Source of the DNA: Terana coerulea
Taxonomy: Eukaryota; Basidiomycota; Agaricomycetes; Polyporales; Phanerochaetaceae
DNA length: 64,000 nucleotides
Reading direction: 5' to 3'
Assembly: GCA_024811115.1 (NCBI GenBank)
Contig: JAKOGH010000138.1
Span: 124,001-188,000 of the forward strand
Part shown: piece after piece, positions 35,401 to 46,449 of the stretch
Position numbering within the stretch: the first letter of the stretch is position 1
Layout of the letters: each line of letters starts with the position of its first letter
The notes under the pieces: model-generated
Seen by the model: the letters and a program-made list of their open reading frames with translations, nothing else
The model's database searches: none
Told to the model about the DNA's origin: nothing
Position numbers and translations under genes: made by a program

Positions 35401-35674
35401 TCGGTGCAGATGTCTTGAAGAGTTCTAAACAAAGGGTATCAGTGGAATGCATGCAGTCGCAGGCATGCTATACAGACAATGTCAACTTAGACAACCGTTC
35501 CTCCATAGCTCTCGAATTGTGATTCGAAGATGAAGTAGGAAGAGATCCCAACAGCGACTCCACAGTCTCGCAGATAGCCTTGCATTCTTCTCGGTTCTCC
35601 TTCACAGTCTGCGAGACTTCGTACAGCGTCTTGGCAGCACTGACAAGAGTGGTTATCGTGTCCAAGGAGGCCAT
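32428..35674 (-). CDS. TKL-like protein kinase with MLKL/HeLo-like N-terminal helical domain
   Basis: Eleven exons, complement(32428-33168, 33318-33411, 33477-34002, 34058-34258, 34317-34385, 34445-34615, 34675-34869, 34968-35021, 35075-35221, 35286-35424, 35496-35674), about 838 residues with one base missing near 33975. Residues 1-170 are helical (VSAAKTLYEVSQTVKENREE, LQDICTDISRLEAKPLI, SKLQQFRVVLQDAKGEF), in the style of the MLKL/RPW8/HeLo four-helix bundle. Kinase domain about 190-460: LGAGGFSEVFLG, VAVKVLN (Lys 229), HGDIKAVNI (313-318; Arg of HRD is Gly), LADFGLA (Asp 333), GTARWVAPEVM. All catalytic Asp/Lys are present, so it is not an obvious pseudokinase. The C-terminal 290 residues are Pro/Ser-rich with a 36-residue repeat. 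In animals and plants such bundles permeabilise membranes in cell death; that role here is inference. The tail exons are the least certain. Confidence 0.82.
32866..33041 (-). repeat. two 108-bp tandem units in the kinase tail
   Basis: Two direct units of about 108 bases, matching best over roughly 70 (32866-32932 and 32974-33041), encode LIEVQPPTPGTTPPPSPP and LIELQPPTPGTTPPPSPP. The PPTP and PSPP words are potential proline-directed kinase sites. Confidence 0.75.
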
Positions 35675-36347
35675 TGCCAAGGAGTGTAGTGAATCCTCGG
35701 GGGCACACCTAGCTGGTGTTCATGTAGCCTGTGAGTCGCTACGGCAGTGCAGATCCAGCATGCTCAGAGGCATGGTTGCACTGCCATGATGTCCACGGGA
35801 ATGAGCTTCGGAGTGTCTTTCGAAGGCAGTGGTAGCGCTAACCTAAAGTACTGCTCATTGAATATCAGCCAAAGCGACGCGGGAACAATAAAAACACTTT
35901 TCAAAAGACCATAGGTTGCATCTTTCAGGCTAGGGCATGCGCGAAGCAACGAGCCCTTCAAAACCTTGAAGTCAAGTATATATGAATAGCGTGTGCTAGA
36001 CTCGCTTACCTGTACCGTTCGCGAAATTCACTGGTCCTTGGTTCCCTCAGAACAGGTCCGCCGGCGGACCTCCGAAGGACGTGAGCTTGCGAACGTGCAG
36101 GACGAGAAAGACTAACTAGCGCCCGTATCTACTGGGAATTCCAGACTCTCAGCGTTCCAATTTCAGCTGCCGCTTGTTGGATCGTTCTTCGAGACCACAT
36201 TGACACAGCTGTGCACCACCATTATCCCAGCTTCAAAACCGGCAGCTTTAGCTGACTCCTATCTCTGTGCACATTCATATCCCTTTGCTGTCCGCGCTGG
36301 TCGACAATTACCGATTCGAATCCTGCCCTCCATACTATTTCTCCGAC
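35675..36347. promoter_or_regulatory. divergent promoter region, MLKL-like kinase and Pfs2 genes
   Basis: 673 bases between two divergent ATGs. A minus-strand frame at 35764-35961 (about 65 codons) encodes a hydrophobic stretch but no recognised protein; it could be a short upstream frame in the kinase leader. No TATA close to either start. Confidence 0.45.
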
Positions 36348-38502
36348 ATGGCTAGTACAAGCACACTGCCGGTTCTTCTCCCAGCGAGGTTCCTACCGAA
36401 GCAGGATGCCTCTCCATTCGAGTGGAAGCCCAAGCGGAATCTGGCCGACCCTCCACCGCCGCCGCCAGAAGATATGACACCAGAGCAGGAGATGGCCGCC
36501 GCGAAGTTGTCGCTGGATGGGAAGTTCAGGAAGGTTCGCCCGAGACGAACGGTGGACTATGGGGGACCTATGGGAAGGTGGACGATTGTGAGTGTTCTGC
36601 CCTATGTATGAAATGTGTAACCTGATAGACGTGTGTGCATAATTGTAGTCGCGGAAGCTACGACCCTCGCCGACGTTTGTACCATACCTGAGGCCTGCGC
36701 CTCCGTATATCATTGATGTAGGGCGGAAATACCTGGCGCATGTACTCACTACTTTTGCTCACAAATATATGACTGCATTCTCAGCTACTACCGCCGAAGG
36801 CGTACCCAGAGAATGCTTCGACATCGCTGTGCACGAAGTTCGTTCATACGTCGACAAATAAAATCAGGTGTCCTGTGAATTGCGTCACGGTTAGTTGCAG
36901 CTTGTTCTCTAGGATATTACCGCATGACGCGAAAACTTATAACGGTTTGTAGTGGACACCGGAAGGCCGCCGGGTGCTGACCGGTTCGACAAGTGGTGAA
37001 TTCACGCTATGGAACGGCCTGACCTTCAACTTCGAAACTATCTTGCAAGCACACGATAGCGCCGTGCGAACCATGCAGTTCTCGCATTCCGGCCTGTACC
37101 TAGCGTCAGCTGATCAGAGCGGGAGTCATCAAGTATTTCCAGCCCAACATGAACAACTTGACCGCTTGGCAGGGTCACCGTGAGGCGATCAGAGGGCTTA
37201 GCTTCAGTCCAGATGATGGCCGGTTCGCGACAGCGAGCGATGATTCGACTATTAGGATTTGGTCATTCGAAGAAAGTAGGGAAGAGCGGGTTCTCACTGG
37301 TGAGTAGCGGTTATCATATGTACCGAGCGTAGTGTAACGATTTGGCAGGTCACGGCTGGGATGTCAAGTGTGTGGAATGGCATAAAACAAAGGGTCTCCT
37401 GGTCTCTGGAAGCAAAGATAATATGATCAAGTTCTGGGACCCTCGAACGGGCACAGTACTATCAACACTGTAAGCCCTCTTTCTTGGTCCGAAGTATATA
37501 TCCTTCATAAGACCCATAGGCATTACCACAAAAACACTATTCAAGCCATGCAGTGGTCACCAGACGGCAACCTGGTGGCTAGCGCTTCAAGAGACCAGAC
37601 TGTCCGCGTATTTGATATCCGCGCAATGAAGGAATTCTGCGTCCTCAGAGGTCACAAGAAGGAAGTGTGCTGTAAGTGGTACATATGTGATTTGTGAAAA
37701 GGAGGGTATCTCATCTCTCATTTCAGCGGTGACCTGGCATCCGCTCCACCCAATACTTGTCTCTGGCGGTTCAGAAGGCGCAGTGCTTCACTGGGACTTA
37801 TCTGCGTCGGCGACTCCAGAGCCAACAACGTCCGGCCCGGCTACTCCTACGCCACAGGTTGCGCCTCGAGCGACGCTCTCGCAAGCCCACGACTCGAACG
37901 TATGGTCTATGATGTACCATCCGATGGGCCACATCTTGGTCACCGCATCCAACGACCACACCACCCGTTTCTGGTGCCGCGAACGACCCGGCGACGCTTC
38001 CTCAGTGTTCTCCGGCGGCGGAGAGAAGCCTCCGGAAGCTACTGGTCAAGACGAGGAAGAGGACGCTTTCATGCCTGGCCTGGGCACCGGTGCGTGGGAA
38101 GACGGCCCTGCGGGTCCTCCAGTCAACGGACGAGACCGCTATGCGATGGAGCAAGACGACATCCCAGGATTCGGTGTCGGCTCTTCGGATGACATCCCTG
38201 GCTTTGGAGGGGACGGTGGTTCTGCGCCGCCACCTGTGCAAGGCCGACCAAATGGCAACATGCATGGACAGGAATCAATGTACGGGCGGATGGATAACGA
38301 GGATCAGTGGGGCAGAGGAGGAGGAGGAGGCGGCGGCGGTGGTGGTGGGTATGACCGTGGTGAGGGACGTGGCGGCGGAGGTGGTAGAGGTGGCCATCGT
38401 GGAGGTGGTGGTAACTACGGTGGTGGTGGACATGATGGCGGTAGAAGAGATGGTGGAGGAAGAGGCGGCGGTAGGCAGTGGGGCCAGCGTCGGCAATACT
38501 AA
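36348..38502 (+). CDS. PFS2: polyadenylation factor Pfs2 / WDR33 (one apparent frameshift)
   Basis: WD40 scaffold of the cleavage and polyadenylation factor (CPF/CPSF) that helps bind the poly(A) signal; nuclear. Exons 36348-36587, 36649-36717, 36785-36889, 36953-37299, 37349-37469, 37520-37671 and 37727-38502; 602 residues after one G is removed from the run at 37111-37113 ([14 protein letters not shown]). N-terminal landmarks: [31 protein letters not shown] repeats: [111 protein letters not shown]. The C-terminus has DDIPGFG repeats and an RGG/GGG-rich tail, probably RNA-binding. The initiator ATG sits in a good context, with a WDR33-like N-terminus. Confidence 0.95.
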
Positions 38503-38995
38503 TCGCCTCTCGAACCCTCGCTGTATGTTGAGCTGTGTATTAAGTACGTTAGAGCAGAATTCTGCCTATAAGTATGGGGGATCCGTTTCTGCTGAGGATT
38601 AGCATCCTGGTACTTATGAGAGTTATCCGAGCGAGTCCCCTGCTGCATTTCCTCATGTTAGTGTGTGGGCAAGTCCATACTGGCGTAATGATTATAAAAA
38701 TACGCTATTCTTCGCCACAGATACCATTTTGTATCAAATCTTATGCAAGATTGTAAAGCTGTGTAGAAATAATGCTCTTGCGTGCCACGTTCAAACATAT
38801 GGGTGTAGGTGATTGCCTTTTATAGCTTATTCCATAAAACATACGTTTTGATCCCGATCCGTCGAATCTCGCCGATCTCCTTTCGTCCAGCGTGAGCTTC
38901 GCGTTCACCACTTGGATTCGCCACCTCTTCACGAAACGCTACACACGTCGTGACACTCATTCACACCGGCCATCGCTCTTTAGATCTCGTGCCCC
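38503..38995. other. short intergenic between Pfs2 and Rpa34.5 genes
   Basis: 493 bases, T/A-rich 3' flank then the promoter of the next gene. No gene seen. Confidence 0.5.
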
Positions 38996-39908
38996 ATGAG
39001 CGACCGGTCTTCATCGTCGTCCCCCGAGCCTGAGCTCATCTCGAAGAAAGCCTCCAAGTCGACGAAGGAGAAAGGGAAGAAGAAAGAGAAAGCGGGCCAG
39101 CCCGAGCGTTGTGGTCACACGTCATGGGAAGAACGAAGGTACCGACCCTGACTGGGCGTACACGCCTCCAGCGGGAGCTGTACTGGTCGACGGCGAGATA
39201 GACGAAGACTTTGACTGGGAAAGTCTGAAGGCGAACGAGGACTTGGAGCTGTGGATTGTGCGGGTACCTGAAGGTGTGCGTGACAGTTGGTTGTGTACTG
39301 TGTGCTTAAACTCATAACGTGGTGGGTATTTTCAGGTCAAGGCAAAACATCTACAAGACTTGAAGCTGGACACGCCTTCTGTGTCTAAGACAGCGCGTAT
39401 TGGCTCGTTGACGAGGAAACAAGGATCCTACGACGTGTGGGCTTTGGGGGAAGAGCCAAATGACACCATTGGTGCGGAAGAAATGAAGATGCTCTCTTGC
39501 CTAGTTCCGAGAAAGAAAAAGGGCACTAAACTCTATGGTAAGTACATCGTACACCAATATGCTACCCAGGCCTTTACCTCTAGTCGCAGCACCGGAACTA
39601 CCCACTCGACATATCGTCATTTCAGCACGACCGCCACAGCCCACAGAAGATGCTGAAAATAAGCCTGGCTCTGATAGGTCATGGTCGACACACCAAAATC
39701 CCCCAGGCCGTCGTATCCGAAAGAGATGCTCAGGCATCGTTTCCTGCCCGTCGGAGCTCTTACGCCTGCTCCAGGTGGAGATAACAGCATGGATATAGAT
39801 GAGCCACCTCATTCCCCAGCGAAAGAGGACGCCGCTGCTGTCAAAACGAAGAAACGGAAGATTGAGGGGAGCAGTAAGAAGCCCAAGAAGGTGAAAACAG
39901 CCGCGTAG
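38996..39908 (+). CDS. RPA34: RNA polymerase I subunit Rpa34.5 (two apparent frameshifts)
   Basis: Part of the Rpa49/Rpa34.5 TFIIF-like heterodimer of RNA polymerase I; nucleolar. Exons 38996-39275, 39336-39537 and 39584-39908; 268 residues after correction. A Ser- and Lys-rich N-terminus (KSTKEKGKKKEKAG) leads into the dimerisation domain: DFDWESLKANEDLELWIVRV, PEGVKAKHLQDLKLDTP, GSLTRKQGSYDVWAL, EEMKMLSCLVPRKKKGTKLY, HIVISARPPQP. It ends in a basic tail (KTKKRKIEGSSKKPKKVKTA), the family's usual low-complexity end. Breaks: one extra base near 39105 (QP/SVVVTRHGKNEG) and one missing near 39680 (GSDRS/MVDTPKSPRP). The donor at 39276 (GTGCGT) was preferred to the GTGTGC four bases earlier because it keeps PEG/VKAKHLQ. 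Confidence 0.85.
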
Positions 39909-40170
39909 ATAGTGCACCGCTTGTCGTCTCATTTGTTCGACGTACATATCATCTACGCCAAGAGGTTGTGGGGTATTTGAACTATGCAGTTTACCGCCGA
40001 ACTTCACTCAGAACGTTGGCAACCTGATAACAAGCGGGCAGGTCAGTGAAGTGCAGTGCTAATAGCTCTGCGCTTCATGTCGCATGACGACAGGAAAAAA
40101 CTCCCTTATTTTACATGACTCGACACCATACAGGCTCAGTTGGAGCCGACACGGAAAGAATCCATTTTGT

Positions 40171-42007
40171 TCATGGCGGGACCCGAATAGTGACATTTTC
40201 CACCACATACTCCGAATCCGCGTACCCCAGAACCTGCGCGATCTGCGAGCTGTATGCCGACTAGTTAGTGCACACGCGACCGGAGTGACATTGCCGTAAA
40301 CATACCTTTTTAATCCTCTCACCCGCGCCAGCTGAGCTGAATTATAATTCGCCAAGCCGCGCCCGACTTCCTCCAACTCCCCGTCTTCGATGTCGTCCCG
40401 GTCGCCATTCAACAGGATGTAGTCGTCCTCAGGTAGTGGCTTCGTGCTCACGCTCGGCGTGGCATCTTTGTCTCCGATACTTGTGACGGACGTCCCGAGC
40501 ATGTCGTCAATGGTGGAGATGGAGGACGCCAGGGACCTACTGGCGTCGAGCGTCGGTGTGCCGGGCCGCGTCTCTGCGCCTTGCAGGTACGTGTCCCGCG
40601 CCTGCGCGGCCTCCTTTCCGCCTGCACGACCGCGGCGTGGTCACTGGGGGCCTGTTTCCGCCGCACGACGATGCGCACGGCCTGCCCGGATGCGAACGCG
40701 CCGCGCACGTCCAGCACGCCGGCCGCGAGCAGGCGGCCGCCGGACTCGCGGCGGGAGAGCACCTGGTGCGCGCCTGCGTCGACGATGACACTGCCCGCGG
40801 GGTGCAGCGTGTGGCTCGTCCACGACTTCAGGTCGCGCAGCGGCGTCGGGGACGGCTTGAACAGCGTGTGCGGCGGGCGTTCGAGCGGGAGCTCAGGAGA
40901 CGACGCGACTTCGGTGTGTTGTGTTGGACTCGAGCGACCGGAGGCGGGGGCTGAGCGTAGCGGGGTAGACACGCCGGGCTTCAGAGCGTTGTTGTACTCG
41001 ATAATGCGGAAGATGGCCTTTGGGTCTTTGCTGGAGGTGATGACTGTGGTGACGCCAGCCGCCATGGCAATTTCAGCTGCGATGAGCTTTGTCTCCATGC
41101 CGCCTGTGCCCAAGCTGGATCCAAGAGTCGTCGTGCTCACTAGAAGGGGTTAGTCTGGTACTGACTAGAGTTTCGGATGGAACGCGCCTTGTGAGCGGAT
41201 GGCAGATATTGAGGACACTACCTCTATAGGTTTAGCGGTAGGATCCTTCCTTGGATTGGCTGTATACAGACTGTCTACGTCTGTGAGCAAGAAAAGATAG
41301 TCCGCGTGAATCATCGAGGACGTTATGGCCGACAGCGTGTCGTTGTCACCGAATTTAATCTCCTGAACACAATCCGTCAGCGGTCACATAAATCAGCGGA
41401 TGATGCAAAGCGTACGCTAACTGACACCGTATCATTCTCATTGACGATGGGGACCACTCCCATGGAGATTAGCTCCTTGAACGTATTCACTGCGTTTAAA
41501 TAGCGGGTACGCTAAACGACACGTTAGCCGCTGTCTTGGTCTCATATCGCACCACTGACGTCGGAAATATCACCGCGGGTGAGCAGTACCTGGGCTATAG
41601 GCTGGCCGAGCTGGCCGAACAGGTTGTCCCACAGCGCGATAAGTCTGCCTTGACCGATAGCGGCCAACGCCTGCGCATCAGCTCAGCATCGCGACTTCCG
41701 CACCGCAAGCCCGACTCGCCTGCTTTCCCGACAAGCTCTTTGGGCGGCTTGCCATCTCCATGCGCTTCAGACCGACTCCAATGGCGCCGGAGCTCACGAG
41801 GACGACTTTGTGCCCTTGCTCGCGCAGGTGCACTACCGTTTCCACGATGGCGGACAGTGTGGATAGTAATGGCTGGTGCGTCGTCTCGTGGACGATGGAG
41901 GATGTGCCTACGGACTCAGGTTAACCTGAAAGTACGCCGCTGTCACTCAGCAACTCACCTAGCTTGATGACGATGGTATTTGAGGGACCATGACGAGGAC
42001 GAGCCAT
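40171..42007 (-). CDS. PRO1: glutamate 5-kinase with PUA domain (one apparent frameshift)
   Basis: First step of proline synthesis: phosphorylates the gamma-carboxyl of glutamate; cytosolic, normally feedback-inhibited by proline. Exons complement(40171-40249, 40306-41139, 41188-41362, 41422-41511, 41560-41670, 41720-41907, 41959-42007); 508 residues. AAK domain: [108 protein letters not shown] domain: [20 protein letters not shown]. The end [16 protein letters not shown] is typical. Two inserts, a Ser/Pro-rich one before the PUA and an acidic one inside it, make it about 80 residues longer than yeast Pro1. Two introns have GC donors (41719 and 41187). One base is missing near 40608. Convergent with the Rpa34.5 gene, 262 bases apart. 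Confidence 0.95.
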
Positions 42008-45000
42008 GATTTTTGCTAAGAGGATAGTTCCAGCTACCACGGCTCCCGGGATAGGGTATGACGAGAGCGACTTGGACGTGCGCGCGGGGTATGTTCGAAG
42101 TGCAGCAGTGACTCAAACGCCGGATCGAAACTTCAGTGATGGCGGCACTCGACTACAAATGGTAATGGGCGGGACCACGTGAATGGGCGCCTAAATAAAG
42201 GCTAAGCCTCGAGGCTCGGTTGCCACCCCGACCAAACTTAACCTTCCTCACCGCCGACCCAGGCCGATGTCTTCATGTATCTCCGGTGTTCTCGGAGTCT
42301 TTCTAACCTCCCAAGTGTGCCTGTAAGGGACCCCAACATTTATTTATCTCCTCCATGTGCTTTGATGTTGACTCCCCGAGGCAGTGATGCAAGGCTCAGC
42401 ACGAATGCCACCGAGCGGCGAAGGCTTTCGCTGCATCTGCGGCTAGAAAACTCCACGCCACCGAGTTGGACCCACACATGATTTTGTTCCAGGCTGAAGG
42501 ATCCTGTCAATGGCAGCAGCCCTCGTTCTGATTTGAATGGGGCAATTCGTGCCCCGGTTCCTGCCTCGGGCTGCGCGGCCGGAGATTCTCCCTGAAGCCG
42601 ACACGACGACAATAAGCGTTGGGCCTCTTTCGGCTCATACGAGGTATGTAACACTGTGTATCTGCCGCGCCAATCGATGTTCATAGGTGTTTTGAGTTGC
42701 GTGCGATGCTATGCCTGCCAAGCTGGCCGGCATGGCGGACGAGGTTTACCACAGTTGCAAGGAGCGCCCCGCTCAGATGGCTCGAGATCTGCGGGCCTTG
42801 GGCCAAGCACCCCGTCCATCGGCGTAGACGACGGTGTCCGCCTCGGTGTGGGATCTCTGATTCCTTATGCGCCACTGCACTGCGGCTCTGGGGGCCATTA
42901 ATCTCGACGAACTTATCTCGATCAGAACCGGTGCGTGTGGTCCGTAGCTGTCTCATGCTCGTTGGCACTCGTTCGAGCGGTCTGGCTGACTCGGTCGAGG
43001 GCAATAGGTTTTTGCGGCTGAGCTCGCACACGGCGTTTCGCCCCGCCGGCGTCGAGCATGTGTAGGCGCATTCCATCTTGCTATCTGACAGCAATGGTGA
43101 GGTCTGTGGATTTCTGCTGCGAAGCCGCGAACTCGCATTCAAGTAAGCAGTCACGTTAAGAAGACCCTCGGGTGAACCAGGCAGATGGTCAATGTACTCA
43201 CAAATTCAGCAGGAATATATTAATATGGACGATGCGCGGCGCAATGTCAGTCGAATATTATAGTCTCGACGGACGGAACCTTCAGCAGCAGGCCGACGCG
43301 GATCATGGCCGGAGGCTCTGTCTCTATTACAGCTCCCCAGTACGATATAATACGTTCCTCTCCGTCCGCTCAGTCATGGGACGAAGAAAACATTGATTTC
43401 CAGTCCACAGCGTTGGTGTATTGAACCTGTTCTGTGGAGAGTTCCACCGCCCCAAAAATTCCTAGTGGCTATCGGAGCAAGCACCGGACTCGGAACTAGG
43501 GAGTGGACTACGGATTGGTGCTGCAATAGACAATGGATAATGTTGGTCGGCTGCGCGTCTGCCCACACTGGCCTACGCCTGTTCAGGCGGACCTCCGGAT
43601 GGGCTGTAGATGTCTCAAATGCGTCGACCGCACAAACTGCCAGGGTTTAATGTACATTTACCCTCCGTCGGTTCGTTTCTGCTCGCGTGGTTGACACACC
43701 TGGTCGGGGAGCTTGTAGCAATAATTAATTGGCTTTCTAACTACCTCCAGAATCACACTGAAGATACCTGTGAGTGCGAGCATTTGTGTTTGCCACCTAC
43801 AAGCCTCTGAGCTCATATTAATGAACAGACTTGTAGAATCCGACCGCAGAGGAGCTGCCTCCACGTTCCACGATTAAGCCGGGAGTGCGAGGCACGAGAG
43901 TGTGTGGCTGAAGCGAACAGAGTCTCAAACGTCGCCAACTCCTATCATAGCGATGCCGAAGCCCAGACCTAAGCTGACACGCGCTCAAGCGTCGGGATGT
44001 ACAGTTTGTCCAGTTGCCGCGGCCGTCGCCATCTCTCGTGCCTCGGTGTTCAATGACCCCGCGCGGAAGCTATCGTCGAGAATGTGTCGGGACTGGTATC
44101 TCCGATTTTAGTCAGCCCTAGAAGTCGCTTTCCCCCCTATGTGAGGAATACCCGCTACGGAAGCAGTCGCCCGGATTCAGGCACCAGTACTGGCCCGACA
44201 TACGTCGCTGTTTTTCGCGCGCCGCACCCGCCCATTTGATCCAAGCGCCGGGACGCCGTCGTCAGCCACGAATTCGTGCGCGGGGTTCCACTATCCTAAG
44301 GGTCTGGTAAGTAAACTCTTTCTGGACATAAGACATGTCTCCGGTTCTGATGGAGGTCTCGCACTGATGATGAACGCATCGCTGGCTGCAGAACGCCCTC
44401 GGGCGACGGGTGATGGCTCCAAAAATTGAGGGACGTGGCCCCCGCCCTCGTCGGCTGATGCGGACAACGCCCTGGTAGCAGCGTGGTGCGCTGTCGGAGA
44501 GGTCGCCGAGGAAATGCTGCCGCTGTGAACCTCGCTGCTGCGTGCGCGGCGTCGCCGTAGTAAGCCGGACGCCTCACCAGCGATCGTGCTCTTGCCTGGG
44601 GCGGTCTGCGACCGACCTGCGACTGTTGCTCCCGCCCCCTGTGTCGGTCCATTTTTCTTTTGCTGCCTAACACCTTCTAGTTGCTGACCTTCAAGTTCGG
44701 GTGCCCCGAAAGCGGCAGGCCACCGGCGCCAGTCTTCCGCGGCGCTGGACCCAGATCTTGCGGATCGGTGTGTCCCCCTGATCTGCTCACTCTCCTTTGT
44801 CGGGATACCCACTTACCGGGTTTAGACAGCCAGTTGCGCTATGACGGTGTGTGCCCCTAGCTGCTTGTAGCGTTCCTGAGCAAGCCAGCTCAGACAAGAG
44901 CTCAGATGGCATATGTCAGTCATATGTCGCGCTGACTGCTGGCTCACAACGCTCATCAATCAGTCAGTAGCGTGCGAACTAGCCGGGCCTGGTGAACGAG

Positions 45001-46349
45001 CAGGCACGGTCGGCCTTTCACGCTAAACCGCACACAAATCCGCCCGAGGAGGCATGCGGGCCAATGCCCCCATGGGCGCAAGCAGCATCTGTTTGGTGGT
45101 AAACTGCATCTGCAGCGACGGGATCGGCAGGTTCGCACGGCTCTGCACGCTCTCTTGCCCCTGTACGGCCAGCGTTGGGCGAAAGCGTGACCGAGGTCGC
45201 CTTACAGATGTTCCCGATCGAGGGAGCTCGTAGGTGGGCGCAGTAGGCCTTTCAACGGTCCATGGCACTGAAAATACCCTCGATGGTTTGCAGGGTGCAT
45301 GCGCGGATGCTCCGGCCAGTGCGAGCGGGATCTAATCACGCGGATGGGTGTGCAGAGAGCCGGCGCCCCTGCACGATCTGCTCGACAGGTTTGTACGCAT
45401 CACTGGCGGCCATCCTTACCCAGAATTTGTGCGAATGGTATTGGCTGGCCGCGACGTGCGTGATCAGGCATTATTGTGCAGTGGCTCTCGTGCTTGTGAA
45501 TGGCTCCCCGACCCCAATACACTGACCCACCTCACCGCCGGGTGCCTACTTTTGTGATATTTCCGGTCGGGACCCCTAACGTTGACGCCATCCGGAGTCG
45601 CCATACGTAGACTGGAGTCCCTGGTTACGGAGTGCAGAGTCCGGCAAAACCGGGCTGGGAGCCGTGGCAAAGGATACGCAACGCCCTCAGTGAGTCTCGA
45701 ATTCCAGAATCCGGAGAGGCCGAACGCAGATGCGTAGAAGCTGATCTAGCCTTCCAGAAATCAATCGCGGTGTCGAGCAGGGCGGAAGACTGCTTTGGGC
45801 AGTAACCTGAATCTAGGCCTTTCTTCAATGCCCTTGGTCTGCTTTGGTTTTGCGCAAGATGCTCGATGCTTCAGGCCCCTGGACCAGTTCTTGAGAGGCA
45901 TCGTTCGAGGCCCTTGGGCTTACCCGAATAATGTCGCTGTGCACCTGCAGCCAGCGGGCGGAGGGCCAGGCTCATTTACGGCTCCCGCTCTTGCCGGAAT
46001 AGGACCAGCCGCGCGCAAGGTGCTCGGCGGTGTTCCGTTTAGCGTTTCGTAGCCTCGTGGCTCGACCCGCTCCGAGTCGGCCCCCATTGGCTCATCATCC
46101 GCAATAATTAAATAAAATGTGAGTTATCCTAATCGAATGCAACTGGCGATAGACGTTCCAGACTGACGAAGAATAGCATGTGGCCAAATGCGGCAAGCGG
46201 TGTGCGATGACGATCGAGGGTCCGCCGCCACCAGCCCTCGCCACCCGTACGGGGCCGTAGGATCTAAATGACATTTCCGCGGAAAGAAGACAATGGGTCC
46301 GGCTACGTCCCCCTGTCCGGGGTAGGAAGCTGCCCCTCCCATGCATCCG
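42008..46349. other. 4.3-kb stretch with no recognisable gene
   Basis: Several frames of 100-170 codons exist on both strands (for example minus 42681-43154, minus 44291-44812), often overlapping on opposite strands, which argues against coding. None shows a domain, signal peptide or splice chain. No terminal repeats, poly(A) or transposase motif could be pointed to. It may be an old decayed element or simple non-coding DNA. Confidence 0.45.
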
Positions 46350-46356
46350 TATAAAA
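46350..46356 (+). promoter_or_regulatory. TATA box of the HMG-box gene
   Basis: TATAAAA exactly 100 bases before the ATG at 46450, with no other strong candidate nearby. Confidence 0.6.
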
Positions 46357-46449
46357 GCTCGTCCAGTCCCAGGGGGTGCCTCGTCTCGATCGCACCGGTC
46401 TCATTCAAAATTCGTGAATCGCCTACGACCTTGCTCGCCGCCTTCCTTC

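Noticed and set aside
38275..38496. Thr/Ser-rich minus-strand frame
   Set aside because: Antisense of the GGT/GGA-rich RGG tail of Pfs2; a composition artefact.
44291..44812. Possible Gag-like 173-codon frame
   Set aside because: No zinc knuckle, protease or reverse transcriptase motif nearby and no long terminal repeats found around it.
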